From the NCBI GenBank assembly GCA_964016985.1, contig OZ024821.1, forward strand, positions 125,052,035-125,116,034: a stretch of DNA of 64,000 nucleotides. The letters run 5' to 3'. The translations under genes and the position numbers were made by a program. A model generated the notes under the pieces. It worked only from the letters and a program-made list of their open reading frames with translations, did not search any database and was not told the DNA's origin. Below, one piece after another: positions 34,185 to 46,600 of this stretch; the first letter of the stretch is position 1; every line of letters starts with the position of its first letter. The DNA is from Anodontia alba. Lineage: Eukaryota; Mollusca; Bivalvia; Lucinida; Lucinidae.

Positions 34185-34801
34185 CGAGGGGCGTTCGTTT
34201 AATTGTGTCACTAATGGCCCATCATACCGCGTAGCTGTAAGCATGTGGAAACTGCGGCGATTTCACGGGGGAGTGATTTTCTATAATAGAAAAAGATTTC
34301 GGTCTAATCCGTTCAGTCTTTCATAAGTTATTGAAAGTTCAAGTTGGTTCAGTCATATACACTCAACCCTTACTGTATGCAAAATGAAAAACGTTTTAAA
34401 AGCTTTAAGAGGTCTGTGTCTTGTCCAAGACAACGCACCTGTTCACAAGTGTGTTCTTGTCCAAGACTTCTTGAAAGAGGAAAAGGTAGTTCAGCTCTCT
34501 CACCAACCTTATTCGCCAGACCTTTGTCTCTGCGACTTTATCCTGTTTCCTTTACTAAAGAAAACTCTTTCTGGTCGTCGTTATGAATCCCGAAGTGCAC
34601 TTGGTAGTGCAATTTACCATTGTCTTCAGCGTATACCTAAAACGGCCTACTTCTCTGGCTTTACGGAATGGATTTCGAGACTTGAAAAGTGTGTTTCCGT
34701 CAAGGGAGAATACTTCGAAGGGTTAAAGTAAACGAAATGTGAATGGGCTTAATAATGCGCCCTGTAGAACCCCAATGACAACATTAAATGAACGCCCCTC
34801 G
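34185..34801 (+). mobile_element. internally deleted mariner-like element 2
   Basis: 617 bp with inverted ends CGAGGGGCGTTCGTTTAATT and AATGAACGCCCCTCG and an exact TA duplication (34183-34184, 34802-34803). Only the C-terminal half of the transposase remains. It sits 1.3 kb after the ShKT gene stop codon. Confidence 0.88.
34384..34731 (+). pseudogene. mariner transposase, C-terminal remnant
   Basis: 115 open codons with VQDNAPVH, HQPYSPDLCLCDFILFP, LKKTLSGRRYES and a normal C-terminus (KGEYFEGLK). Spacing between the two retained aspartates is 34, as in the D,D34D family. The N-terminal helix-turn-helix region and first catalytic Asp are deleted, so it cannot be an active transposase. Confidence 0.88.
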
Positions 34802-34841
34802 TATGTCATAAGTAATGGAAAAATTTCTTTTCTGTTTCAGG

Positions 34842-35335
34842 CTACTAATACGATGACTACCACTGAATTTATTTTCCAGTTGTCGTGACGTTTACATCTA
34901 GTGCCTCCAAGGACTTTGTATAGTTTTACTGAAGGAAAGCGTTTTTTCAGTGCCTACCACAGATCACGTTTACAGTAAAAATAATTAGTCAAAGAATTGT
35001 AGAATACTTCGTTGCTACTTTTTGTAATTTGCGTAAAACATTACTGATTTCCAAGCATCAAAATGATTTCTTTTGTATAGATGAGTAGCATCCTGGCGGA
35101 TATTTATGAAATGCATTTTACATGTTTTATATTTCTCGTATGAAGGAAACCATATACGAATAAGTGGCAATTATTATATCAAAGAAACGTATTTCTTATT
35201 CTAACGGGATCTGTGTGCATTTTTTGTGTATTTTCTTAATATTTGTAGCGAAATAATACGATTATGACAGGATGATTAAAAAAACAAGCTAACTGGCCTC
35301 ATTTTATTTGAAATAAACGCATAAAAATTGTTTGA
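34842..35335 (+). other. candidate 3' UTR exon of the ShKT gene
   Basis: An excellent acceptor (TTCTTTTCTGTTTCAG at 34841) follows the donor left open after the stop codon at 32926, and AATAAA occurs at 35312-35317. No coding similarity. A guess from splice signals only. Confidence 0.35.
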
Positions 35336-35939
35336 AGACAATTTCAATACCCATGTATATGCTGAAGCTCGAATCAGTCCGATAAACATTGACAGACATG
35401 TAACATTACAATCACTCGTGTACAGTGCTATTTTCTAGACCTAATATGAAAAACGGAGAAAAATGTATTAAAGGTTGCTGACTGAGTTAGTTTTGATATG
35501 ACAAAAGTCACAGAAGTCCCACTTTTATTTCTAAATGAGTTTTTCAGACTGCTGTTTCGATATTTATAATGTTCGTAAAATTAAATAGAATAAGTATTCT
35601 GATACACTAAGTTTCACGAAAATAATTTAAGCTCTCAGTGAGGTTTTGAAGAATCTGTACACTCACTGTGAAAGAAATATACTTTTTATCTTAAAAAACA
35701 CATATTCCTGAAAACTTTTAAAGTAACTAGAGTATAATCACTACTTAATTTATAAAATTATTCCCTCCCTTGACCTAATTTGGCTATGTAGCCCAGTTAA
35801 AAGTACATATTTAGGCGATATTTTCTTCTATAATTCTTTACTGCACAGTCCTTAGAAGCACTTTATAACAAACTAGGGGTAGTTTAATTTCGTTTGGAAA
35901 CAAAAATTAAGATTATATCGATATTAGCTCCGTTAGCCA
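35336..35939. other. intergenic, nothing recognised
   Basis: AT-rich non-coding sequence. Confidence 0.5.
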
Positions 35940-36095
35940 CCATTAAGGCCTCCTCTGATGTTATTCTTTGTTTGCGCGTCGGTGGTTTCATATGTGGTGT
36001 TTGTGTTGTCATTATTGGTTCCTTATCTACGCTTTTGGTGCCTCCGGAAAGCTGTGCTTCGCGACAGTGGCAGTTCCTGGGTATCTTCACTTATA
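35940..36095 (+). repeat. unclassified dispersed repeat (plus copy)
   Basis: GCGTCGGTGGTTTCATATGT, GGTGCCTCCGGAAAGCTGTG and CGCGACAGTGGCAGTTCCTG parallel the copies at 19875 and 21960. Confidence 0.55.
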
Positions 36096-36105
36096 CTTTT
36101 GCATT

Positions 36106-36407
36106 CATCACGAAAACATTTCTATGTAATTTTGACCCCCTCAAACCCCACTTTTATATAAAAAAAATGAGGATTGCAGGGGTATACATTTTTTTCTTAT
36201 TGTCTTCTTTAAAACATAGATTGTGGGTACCCGTTAGAAACGCCTCGATGAGGCGGTTCTAACGAGTACCCACAATTTCTGTTTCGAGCAAATATAACCA
36301 AAAAAAAAAAAAATAAAAAATAATAAAAACACATTTTTTCATCTGAAACTTTTCGTTTTTTGCAGCCATAAAAAGTACCATTATATTGAATGGGCGTTTT
36401 CGTAATG
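36106..36407. mobile_element. MITE family A, copy 4
   Basis: CATCACGAAAACATTTCTAT … TGGGCGTTTTCGTAATG with GGGTACCCGTTAGAAACGCC / GGCGGTTCTAACGAGTACCC centre and a poly-A tract in the right arm. It is inserted immediately after the unclassified repeat. Confidence 0.85.
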
Positions 36408-36921
36408 TAAAGCGTGTAGTGCTTTAAATGAATCCTCATTGAAAATTTATGCAATGCTATATGACACTTAGTCATTGCTTTTAAACAGTGCTTTTGTAGG
36501 TTTAAAAATAAAGAAGAGGCCCATGAGGCACGGTTTGCTCACCTGATAAAAACAGCTATTGCATATCTGCAAATGCCATGCAACAGTATTGCCACAACAC
36601 AGCAACTAAGACACAAATTTGACCATATCGTGAAAAGTCAAAAGCCATCCTTGTATCATCATTTGAACAAACTAAGTAGACTTTGAGTCTCTGATGCTGT
36701 ATACCAAGATTCAGCTTCAAAGCTTTCTTAGTTCATGAGAAGAAGTGTTTCACCGACTAGAGGCATGGCAGCCATCTTGTTCGTTGGCTCGGAACCATTT
36801 GACCAAATTGTCAACATCTTTTTTTGACAGAAATTCCCATGTGAAATCTGGTGAAAATTATTCAAGAGGTTTCAGAGAAGGGGACGTTTAAAGATTTCAC
36901 GGTTTTATACATGTGCATATA

Positions 36922-37028
36922 CCCAGCTAGCATTCTACGTAAATCTAAATCGGGCTGTCATCGGCCCGTCAGCTACCCTGACGGGCCGATGACGGCCCGA
37001 TATAGATTTACGTAGAATGCTGACTGGG
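36922..37028. repeat. palindrome family B, copy 2
   Basis: CCCAGCTAGCATTCTACGTA … TACGTAGAATGCTGACTGGG with the GTCATCGGCCCGTCAGC / GACGGGCCGATGACGGC centre; nearly perfect. Confidence 0.9.
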
Positions 37029-37037
37029 ATGTCTATA

Positions 37038-37143
37038 CCCAGCTAGCATTCTATGTAAATCTATATGGGCCGTCATCGGCCCGTCAGCTACCCTGACGGG
37101 CCGATGACGGCCCGATATAGATTTATGTAGAATGCTGACTGGG
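37038..37143. repeat. palindrome family B, copy 3
   Basis: Almost identical to copy 2 and separated from it by only 9 bp, giving two adjacent cruciform-capable units. Confidence 0.9.
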
Positions 37144-37923
37144 ATAACACAAAGGCAAGGCCAGATAACCCCCTAAAGTTGACGGTAGTTAAACAGTTTT
37201 GTTTCTTTATTCATACTTGTAAGTTTCACCCATTAGTCTTTAATACATATTAAGAAAATGATTATCAACTTTATCCCCACACAAATGTACGGGACGCACA
37301 TGAGACCTTGCCGTTAAAAGGTCACAGGTCTGCCAACAACCATCATTTGAAAGGTTTCTTGGTTCAGGAGAAGAAGCTTTTAAGAGTTTTTACCATATAT
37401 CAGCATTGTGGCCATCTTGTTCAAAAGGCATGGAACTATTGGAATAAATTCTCAATATCCTTTAGACAGAAGGCCAAATGGAAAATCTGGGGAAAATTGC
37501 TCGCTGTTTAACAGAAGATATTTAAAAATTACAATTTCATGCATGTATATAGCCCCGGGGCAAGGGCAAATAACACCCGGGGACAAAATTATGATTATAT
37601 CTAAAACATTTTTACTACTTTAATTATGCATTGCAAATTTCAATCATTTGTCTTTAAAACGTTTTGAGAAAATGGTTTTTCAACATTTTCACCGTAAAAA
37701 TATATGTGGGCGCAAACTTGACTTTGTCGTAAAAACGTCAAAGGTCAACCTACGACCATCATTTGAACAAACTTGGTAGATCTCGAGTGAAATCTGGTGA
37801 AAATTGCTCAAGCACTTTCAGAGAAGAAGACATTAAAAATTACACAAGTTTATACATGTATACAGCCAGGGGCAAGGGCAGATAACCCCTAGGAGACAAA
37901 ATTTTGATTGTAACTAAAACGTT

Positions 37924-38290
37924 TTACTACTTTAATTATACATTCTTGCATAAAATTCTATGAACATAGCTGTTTGAAGCTATGCTAAAACGGTCTAGAA
38001 GTCGTGTTCAAATAACAAAACCCATGTTCAAATCATGAAATTCACATGCTGTTTGAACATGAGTTTTGATCTTTTGAAATCACAAGAGGGGCCTTGCTTT
38101 GTTCATGTTACTACTTTAATTATACATTCTTGCATAAAATTCTATGAACATAGCTGTTTGCAGCTATGCTAAAACGGGCTAGAAGTCGTGTTCAAACAAC
38201 AAAACCCATGTTTAAATCATGAAATTCACATGCTGTTTGAACATGGGTTTTTGATCTTTTGAAATCACAAGAGGGACCTTGCTTTGTTCA
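37924..38290 (+). repeat. 183-bp tandem duplication
   Basis: TTACTACTTTAATTATACAT … CAAGAGGG.CCTTGCTTTGT occurs at 37924-38106 and again at 38107-38290 with few differences. Each unit includes the inverted pair AAACCCATGTTCAAA / TTTGAACATG.GTTTT. Confidence 0.85.
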
Positions 38291-38492
38291 CGTTACGTTG
38301 AGCGACGAAACGTTGTCGCCCTGAACGTGGCATTGTAAAATTTTATGATGACGTCAGAACGTCTTTGCAACGTTCTAAAATAGCCGCCAACTTGGTTTTA
38401 CGGTCGCATTGGAAGAGTTTATATGCAGTTTGGGAGCGTTTTCGTCACAGTTTGTCGTTGTAATCTTAAGTTATGCAAGAATGACGATCATC

Positions 38493-38619
38493 CATGGTTA
38501 TTTCATTACAATAACATTTGCCGGGTCCCTCGGAAGATATTTGAATACTCGGCCTAGCGGCCTCGTGTTCAAACAGCTTCCTCGGGACCCGACAAATTTT
38601 TATGCATGAAAAAGCATGG
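38493..38619. repeat. palindrome, GCCAGGTCCC family, copy 2
   Basis: ATTTGCCGGGTCCCTCGGAA … CTCGGGACCCGACAAAT, a diverged relative of 6201-6312. Confidence 0.65.
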
Positions 38620-38913
38620 GTGATATCTATATTGTAAGTTTCAGCCATCACTCTTAATTGAATACGTTTGAGAAAATGATTTTTCAACATCTTCCCCGTA
38701 TAAATGTAAATCTGACCTTGCCGTAAACAAGGTTAAAGGTCAACCTACGGTCATCATTTGAACAAACTTGGTAGACCTTCAGTGCTCGGTGCTATGTACC
38801 AAGAATTAGCCCTAAGGCTTTCTTGGTTCTAGAGAAGACGATTTCAGGTGTTTTTACCACATATGGGCATGGCCGCCATCTCGATTAATGGTTTGTTGTG
38901 TTTGTGCTACGTT

Positions 38914-39141
38914 CCAGTCAACCAAATAAGGTCATGTCGAGCGCGGTCAGTTTACCTAAGCACACTTTTACATGGCAGGCTTAGTCCTCTAGGCGGTTAA
39001 CCAGTATTATGCGTATTATGCATATTTTCGCCAGAAACCGACAACTGCCCTTCTTGAGTCAGCGGATGGGAGAGAATGGCCGTCAAATCTCCACGAAAAA
39101 AATGTTGCCGACCCGGCGGGGATCCAACCCGCAACCCCCTG
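38914..39141 (-). mobile_element. tRNA-derived SINE, copy 1 (head truncated)
   Basis: Read on the minus strand: tRNA-like B box GGTTGGATCC region, then a body with CCGCTGACTCAAGAAGGGCA and a tail with AACCGCC.AGAGGACTAAGC and GACCGCGCTCGACATGACC. It matches the copies at 48976-49245 and 50587-50821, but the A-box end is missing. Confidence 0.75.
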
Positions 39142-39779
39142 ATCACCGTTACCATTTGTACAATTTTTCACCCCCTCAATCCCTTAAACAGAAGGTTCCG
39201 AATGAAGTTTGAACAAAAATGACCCACGGGTCTCAGAGGAGAAGTCGTTAAAGGTGTGGACGGACGACGACAGCCGCGGAGGGTAAGTGATCACAATAGC
39301 TCATATTGAGCCTTCACGACATCTAGAAAGACAACCGTCCATCCGGACTATTGATCGAGTGAAAGCAATGGTAGCAGAATATGGGTATATCACTGGTTCT
39401 GAACCTTTTAATAGGGTCGGCATTTGAATAGGCAGTATCCATTACATTTCATCCTGTTGTTTAAAACCATGACTGTTGGGTAGGTCCCTCATTTGCTGAT
39501 TTCTGAACAAAATGCCGAACGTTTCAAAAGCATAGATTAGATCTGCTTAAAATGTTATGAAACTTTTAAACCAGAAAAAGAAATCGGATAACAAGCAATG
39601 ACTGTGAAACAGTCGGATGATTCCAGCGATTAACAAGTATATAAAAAAACAACTCTAAAACGTTCCTAACCCTTTTTGCCCGGCAGACCAAAACATACTG
39701 TAAAAACAACGAGCCATCTCATCAAGATCTTCACTGTTTGTCATTTTGTTTTTGATTTTACACTGAAAAAAAAAGGTAT

Positions 39780-40060
39780 GAGAAAAATCCAGGGAGTACC
39801 ACAATCACAAACCGCAGTCCTTCCCAGACACCAAGAGGAAGAGGAAACCGACAAATCCAAACAATCACAAATCGATCAAACGTACGAAAAGCACTAAGAT
39901 TAGCATTCTCTTCCCCAAGCGAGGTAATCGCAATGCTAAAAGGACTGAAAACAAGAAGAAAATGGCACAAGGTAAGACATACAGCAAACCGCCCCGTAGA
40001 ATAAACCACAAAGCACCAAAGAGTAAGACCAACACCGGGACCACCGCCCCAGAACGGTCA
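39780..40060 (-). repeat. unclassified dispersed repeat (minus copy)
   Basis: CAGGGAGTACCACAATCACA, ACACCAAGAGGAAGAGGAAA, CTCTTCCCCAAGCGAGGTAA and CCAGAACGGTCAGTAG match the copy at 30535-30800. Confidence 0.6.
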
Positions 40061-40208
40061 GTAGAGTAAACCACCGGTGGGTTTAAAGCACTTTTGCAGC
40101 TAGCCAACTTCACCCTGGGTCCGGATGCTACTCTTAATACAGAAATGCATAAAATTTCGGTTCGCATAAAGGCTCCCAACTCAGTCCATGCATCAAAGCG
40201 AAAACATA

Positions 40209-42504
40209 ACAAGAGGACCATGATGGTCCTATATCGCTCACCTGAGCAAACAGATTTCCATACTTTCTGTTGAAGTTTCAGCCAAGTTCACTGCTCTAAG
40301 ATTTTTTATAAATTTTATAGCCCTGTCCCACCCCACCCCCAGCGGCCATGTTTTTTTTAATGCATCATGATGATTTGAACTGAATCTTGAAAGAGGGTCA
40401 TCAAAGGAACATTTCTGCCAAGTTATATTGAAATTGGTCCAGTGGTTTCTGATAAAAAGATTATTAAAGTGTTTTATACAGCTATAGAGCCTTACTCTAT
40501 AACAGCCATGTTTTTGACGAATCATGACAGCTTGAATAAACTTGGTAGAGGGTCACCAAAGAAACATTCCTGCCAAGTTATATTGAAATCTGTTCAGTGG
40601 TTTCTGACAAGTAGATTTTAAAAGTTTTCTATTTAGATATATAGGGAAAATAAGCCCCACCCCCTAGCAGCCGTGTTTTTTGACGAATTATGATTGCTTA
40701 AACAATCTTAGTAGAGGGTCACCAAAGCAACATTCCAGCCAAGCAATATTGAAATGGGTCAGGGGATATCTGACAAGAAGATTTTTAAAGTTTTCTACAC
40801 AGATATATATGGAAAATAAGCCCCGCCCCCTGGAGACCATGTTTTCTGACGTATCATGACAGCTTGAACAATCTTGGTAGAAGGTCACCAAAGAAACATT
40901 CCTGCCAAGTTACATTGAGCTCGGTCCAAGTCTGTTTCTTACAAGAAGATTTTGAAAGTTTTCTATATAGATATATAGAGAAAATAAGCCCCTTCCCCTA
41001 GCAGCCATGTTTTTTGACGAATCATGACGGCATGAACAATCTTGGTAGAGGGTCAACAAAGAAACATTCTTGCCGTTATATTGAAATCGATCCACTGGTT
41101 TCTGACATGAAGATTTTTTAAGTTTTCTATATAGATATATAGGGAAATAAGCCCCACCCCCTGGCAGCCATGTTTGTTTTTTTTGATGAAGCACGATTAC
41201 TTGAACAATCTTGGTAGAGGGTGAGCAAAGAAACATTTCTGCCAAGTTATAATGAAATCAGTCCGGTGGTTTCTGACGAGAACATTTTTAAAGTTTTCTA
41301 TATAGATATATCGGGAAAATAAGCCCCGCTCCCTGCCGGCCATGATTTTAGACGAATCATGACTGCTTGAACAATCTTGACAGTGGGTTACATAAAAAAC
41401 ATTCCTGCAATGTTATACTGAAATAGGTCCAGTGGTTTCTGACAAGATCATTAGTTTCTATATACATATATAGGGAAAATAAGCCCGCCCCCTAGCGGCC
41501 ATGTTTTTTGACAAATCATGACGGCTTGAACAATCTTGCTGAAGGGTCACCAAGGAAACATTTCTGCCAAGTAATACTGAAATTGCTCCAGTGGTTACTG
41601 ACAAGAAGATTTTTTTCAAGTTTTCTATATAGAAATATAGGGAAAATAAGCCCCGCCCCTAGCGGTCATGTTTTTTGACAAATCATGACGGCTTGAACAA
41701 TCTTGGTAGAGGGTCACCAAGGAAACATTTCTGCCAAGTTCTATTGAAATCGGTCCAGTTGTTTCTGACAAGAAGATTTTTAAAGTTTTCTATATAGATA
41801 TATAGGGAAAATAAGCCCCGCCCCTAGCGGCGATGTTTTTAGACGAATCCATATGGCTTGAACAATCTTGGTAGAAGATCACCAAAGAAACATTTCTGCC
41901 AAGTTATATCGAAATCGGTCCAGTGGTTTCTGACGAGAAGAGTTTTAAATTTTTCTATATAGATATACAGGGAAAATAAGTCCCGTCCCCTGGTGGCCAT
42001 GTTTTTTTTGCGAATCCAAATGGCTTGAACAATCTTGGTAGAGGATCACCAAAGGATCATTTCTGCAAAATTATATTGAAATCGGTCTGGTGGTTTCTGA
42101 CAAGAAGATTTTTTAAAGTTTTATATATAGATATATAGGGAAAATAAGCCCCGCACCCTGGCGGCCATGTTTTTGGCGAATCCAAATGGCTCGAAAAATC
42201 TTGGTAGAGGATCACCAAAGGAACATTTCTGCAAATTATATTGGAATCAGTCCAGTAGTTTCTGACAAGAAGACAAGAAGTTTTTAGTTAAAAAATCTAT
42301 TTTTAGCTCCTGTGACCTAGATATGCAATGAACCGAAACCATTTGAACAACTTTGAAAGATGACCAACCAAGGATCATTCCTGTGAAGTTTGGTCAAAAT
42401 CCAACCAGTGGTTTAGGAGGAGATGCTCTTTAAAGATTGTGAAGGACGGACGGACGACGACAGACGGTGAGTGATCACAATGGCCTTCGGCTCAGGTGAG
42501 CTAA
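40209..42504 (+). mobile_element. pearl/Helentron-like tandem-array element 3
   Basis: Left end AAGAGGACCATGATGGTCCT, then ATATCGCTCACCTGAG. The body is about 12 units of roughly 165 bp (CTTGAACAATCTTGGTAGAG, TCCAGTGGTTTCTGACAAGA, TTTCTATATAGATATATAGG, GGCGGCCATGTTTTTTGACG). The tail has a (GGAC)n microsatellite, GTGATCAC, and the hairpin GCCTTCGGC followed by TCAGGTGAGCTAAAA. CTCACCTGAG and CTCAGGTGAG form subterminal inverted repeats. The 3' hairpin followed by CTAA resembles Helitron-type termini. Non-coding. Confidence 0.75.
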
Positions 42505-43344
42505 AATCAAATTAATCACTATAATAAACAAAGACGAGTACTCATGGCTAATTCTACTGTATGCCAGAGTAAATGAAAACCAATAGTTGAACAACGGCGG
42601 GCCAACCCAAAGACATATCGTCAAGCCCCAACCAACGGTTAATACGTTTTCTGAATTGCTCCAAAAAGTTAGATTTACCTACTATAGCTCATAACACATC
42701 TCATCATGATCTACACTTTTTTGTCATTATTCTTTAACTTTTTGACAGACATCCCTATTCAAGAAAATGGACATGTCCAAATTCAATGATGGAAAAGTCT
42801 TATACATAAACTCAGGGTGGAAATGGTTAACCGCCTATCTTCTATCAATGAAGATATCAGCAATTCGCCATAATCAGCAAGTTAGATGAAATCCCTACTG
42901 TCAGTGCAACTTAGAAAGTGACTTAACGCATTCCCACTGGCTTTTGGAACAAATGCAATCAATACTCATAGACTTACAATGTAGTGGGGGTGTGGGTAGG
43001 GAGAAGGGGTGACTAAAGATGCACCCAAGATCCGTTTGTAAAACCGTAACGGGAACGGAAACCGTTAAGACTGTGATAACGATAGGGACATTACTTGACT
43101 GATAGTTGCTTGAAGGTTATTGTCAGGATTCTATCAACCGTTTAAATTAAAACTTGAAATGTCTTCTTCGGGACAGTCAATGATTCAGAAAGCACATGGA
43201 AAATTGATATTTTGTTGAAAGCACCAAAAACTCCAAGAGAAATGTCTGGAATAGAATGTGAAACACTACACAACATTTCTTGCCCTTGGCCATTTAGAAA
43301 TGAACACTCTCCTCCAACGGTATCGAAAATTAAGTTGAAAGGAA
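42505..43344. other. spacer, nothing recognised
   Basis: Short non-coding spacer between array elements. Confidence 0.5.
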
Positions 43345-43465
43345 CCCGGCAGGCACATGACGTAAATATAACGTCGCCTCAACGTCGATGCAACGTCATG
43401 ATGCAACGTCATGACGTTGCATCGGCGTTGAGGCGACGTTATATTTACGTCATGTGCCCGCTGGG
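43345..43465. repeat. near-perfect 121-bp palindrome, CACATGACGT family
   Basis: CCCGGCAGGCACATGACGTA … TACGTCATGTGCCCGCTGGG, with the inner TAAATATAACGTCGCCTCAA arm paired by TTGAGGCGACGTTATATTTA. The related copy at 5749-5823 is shorter. Confidence 0.92.
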
Positions 43466-43539
43466 AATGGCTTTGAGACATAAAGTGATAAGACACAACA
43501 AAACTTCCTCAAAAACAGAACAAACAAAAGAAAGAGAGC

Positions 43540-43670
43540 AACAACACTGCCAAATATGTCGAAATATCCAGGGAATGTCACAATCAAGAAACACAGCCTA
43601 TCCGAGAAACCAAAAGAGGAAGAGATGAGGAATAAGCAATGCCATATGCAACAAGCGACAGACGAAACAG
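43540..43670 (-). repeat. unclassified dispersed repeat (minus copy)
   Basis: ATCCAGGGAATGTCACAATC, CCGAGAAACCAAAAGAGGAA and AAGCAATGCCATATGCAACA match the 30535 and 39780 copies. It abuts the next array element. Confidence 0.55.
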
Positions 43671-43672
43671 GA

Positions 43673-46600
43673 GGAACATGATGGTCCTATATCGCTCACC
43701 TGAGCAAACAGATTTGCATATTTAATGTTGAAGTTTCAGCCAAGTTCACTGCTCTAAGATTTATGTATAAATTTTATAACCATGACGAATCATGACAGCT
43801 TGAACAAACTTGGTAGAGGGTAACCAAAGGAACATTCCTGTCAAGTTAAACTGAAATCGGTTCAGTGGTTTCTGACAAGAAGATTTTTAAAGTTTTCTAT
43901 TTAGATATAGAGGGAAAATATGCTCCACCCCTAGCAGGCATGTTTTTGACAAATCAGGATTGCTTGAACATTCTTGGTAGAGGATCACCAAAGCATTATT
44001 GAAATTGGTCAGGAGGTATTTGACAAGAAGCATTTTAAAGTTTTCTATAAAGATATATACCGAAAATAAGCCCCGCCCCCTGGAGGCCATGTTTTTTGAC
44101 GTAGCATGAAGGCTTGGACCATCCTGGTAGAGGATCACAAAAGCAACATTCTTGCCAAGCTACATTGAGCTCGGTCCAACGGTTTCTTATGAGAAGATTT
44201 TTAAAGTTTTTTATATAGACATATAGGGAAAAATAAGCCCCGCCCCCTCGCGGCCATGTTTTTTGATGATCATGACAGCTTGAACAACCTTGGTAGGGGG
44301 TCACCAAAGAAACATACCTGCCAAATTACATTGAAATCAGTCCACTGGTTTCTGACAAGAAGATTTTTTAGTTTTCTATATAGATATATAGGGGAAATAA
44401 GCCCCACCCACTAGCAGCCATGTTTTTTGACAAATCATGATTACTTGAACAATCTTGGTAGAGGGTCACCAAGGAAACATTTTTGCCAAATTGTAATGAA
44501 ATCGGTCCTGTGGTTTCTGAAAAGAAGACTTTTAAAGTTTTTCTATACAGATATATAGGGAAAATAAGACCCGCCCCCTGGCGGCTCTGTTTTTTGATGA
44601 ATCATGACGGCTTGCATAACCTTGATAGAGGGTTACATAAGAAACATTTCTGCAATGTTAAATTGAAATCAGTCCAGTGGTTTCTGACAAGAAGATCATT
44701 AAAGTTTTCTATGTAGATATACGGGGAAAATAAGCCCCGCCCCCTACCAGCCATGTTTTTTGACAAATCATGATAGCTTGAACTAGCTTGGTAAAGGGTC
44801 ACCAAGGAAACATATCTGCCGAGTTATATTCAAAATCGATCCAGTGGTTTCTGACAAGAAGATTTTTTCAAGTTTTCTATATAGATATATATAGGGAAGT
44901 TAAGCCCCGCCCCTACCAGCCATGTTTTTAGCTCACCTGAACTCTTCTCAGGATGAGCTATTGTGATCACTTTTCGTCCGTCGTCCGTCCGTCCGTGCGT
45001 CCTTCCGTTAACATATTCAAACGACTTCTCCTCTGAAACCACTGAGCCAATTTTGCTCAAATTTCATATGGAGCCTCCTTAGGGTGGGGGAACGAAAAAT
45101 TGCTAAAATGGTCGCGGGTCGTTGACCAAGATGGCCGCCACGCCCATATATGGTAAAAACCTTTAAAACTCTTCTCCAGAACCGAGAATGCCTTGGGGCT
45201 GAACCTTTGCAGGAATCATTGGGGACGGGAGGTCCAACAAAATTGCTAAAAGAATTGTCGTACGTTGACGTTTGACCTTTTTACGGCAAGGTCAAGTTTG
45301 CTTCCCTATGCATTTGTATGGGAAAACCTTTAAAAATCTGCTTCTCCAAAACCGAGCATGCCTTATGGCTGAATCTTTGCATATATCTTCGGGAATAGGA
45401 GAGCTACCAAAATTGCTAAAATTATGGTCGTACATTGACATTTGATCTTTTTACGGTAAGGTCAATTTTGCTTCCTTGTGCATTTGTATGGGAAAAATGT
45501 TCAGAATTTCAAACAACTTCTCCTCTGGAGCCTCCTGGCCAATTTTGCTCAAATTTCATATGGAGCCTCTTTAGGGTGGGGGAACGATAAATTGCTAAAA
45601 TGGTCGCGGTCCGTTGACCATGACGGCGGCCACGCCCATATATGGTAAAAACCTTTAAAAATCTTCTCCTCCAGAACCGAGAATGCCTTGGGGCTGAACC
45701 TTTGCAGGAATCATCGGGGACGGGAGGTCTACCAACATTGCTAAAAGAATTGGCGTACATTGACGTTTGACCTTTTAACGGCAAGGTCAAGTTTGCTTCC
45801 CTATGCATTTGTATGGGAAAAACCTTTAAAAATTTTCTTCTCGATAACCGAGCATGCCTTTTGGCTGAATCTTTGCATATATCTTCGAGAACAGGAGGGC
45901 TACCAAAATTGCTAAAATAAGGGTCGTACATTGACATTTGACCTTTTTACGTTAAGGTCAATTTTGCTTCCTTATGCATTTGTATGGGAAAAATGTTCAG
46001 AATTTCAAACAACTTCTCTGGAGCCTCGGGGCCAATTTTGCTCAAATTTCATATGGAGCCTCCTTAGATAGGGGGAACAAAAGATTGCTAAAAATGTCAC
46101 AGTTCGTTGACCAAGATGGGCGGGCGCTATGCCCATATATGGTAAAAACCTTTATAAATCTTCTTCTCTAGAATCGAGGATGCTTTGGGGTTGAATATTT
46201 GCATAAATCATCGGGGATAGGGGATCTACCAAAGTTGCTAAAATAATGGTCATACATTGACATTTGACCTTTTTACGGCAAGGTCAAGTTTGCTTCCTTA
46301 TGCATTTGCATGGGAAAAAACATTTAAAAATCTTATTCTCCAAAACCGAGGATGGCTTGTGGCTGAATCTTTGCATATATCATCTGGAACAGGCGGTCTA
46401 CCAAAGTTGCTAAAATAACTGTCATACATTGACATTTAACCTTTTTACGGAGAGGTCAAGTTTGCTTCTGTATGAATTTGTATGGGCCCCATACATTTGT
46501 ATGGAAAAAATGTTGATAATTTCAAATGGCTTTTCCTCTGAAGCCTCCGGGCCAGTGTTGCTCAAATTTCATACGGAGCCTCCATGGGCAGGAGAATGAA

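Larger units (their letters stand above)
36514..39312 (+). mobile_element. pearl-like element 2, disrupted by other repeats
   Basis: The left end AGAGGCCCATGAGGCACGGT..GCTCACCTGA resembles the left end of the 40209 and 43673 elements. The right end has GGACGGACGACGACAG, GTGATCACAATAGCTCA and TTGAGCC. Repeated internal modules (CAAACTTGGTAGA.CT; GGCAAGGGCA.ATAACCCC; TTACAATTTCATGCATG) occur in between. Two family-B palindromes, a SINE and a GCCAGGTCCC-type palindrome are inserted in it. Confidence 0.55.
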
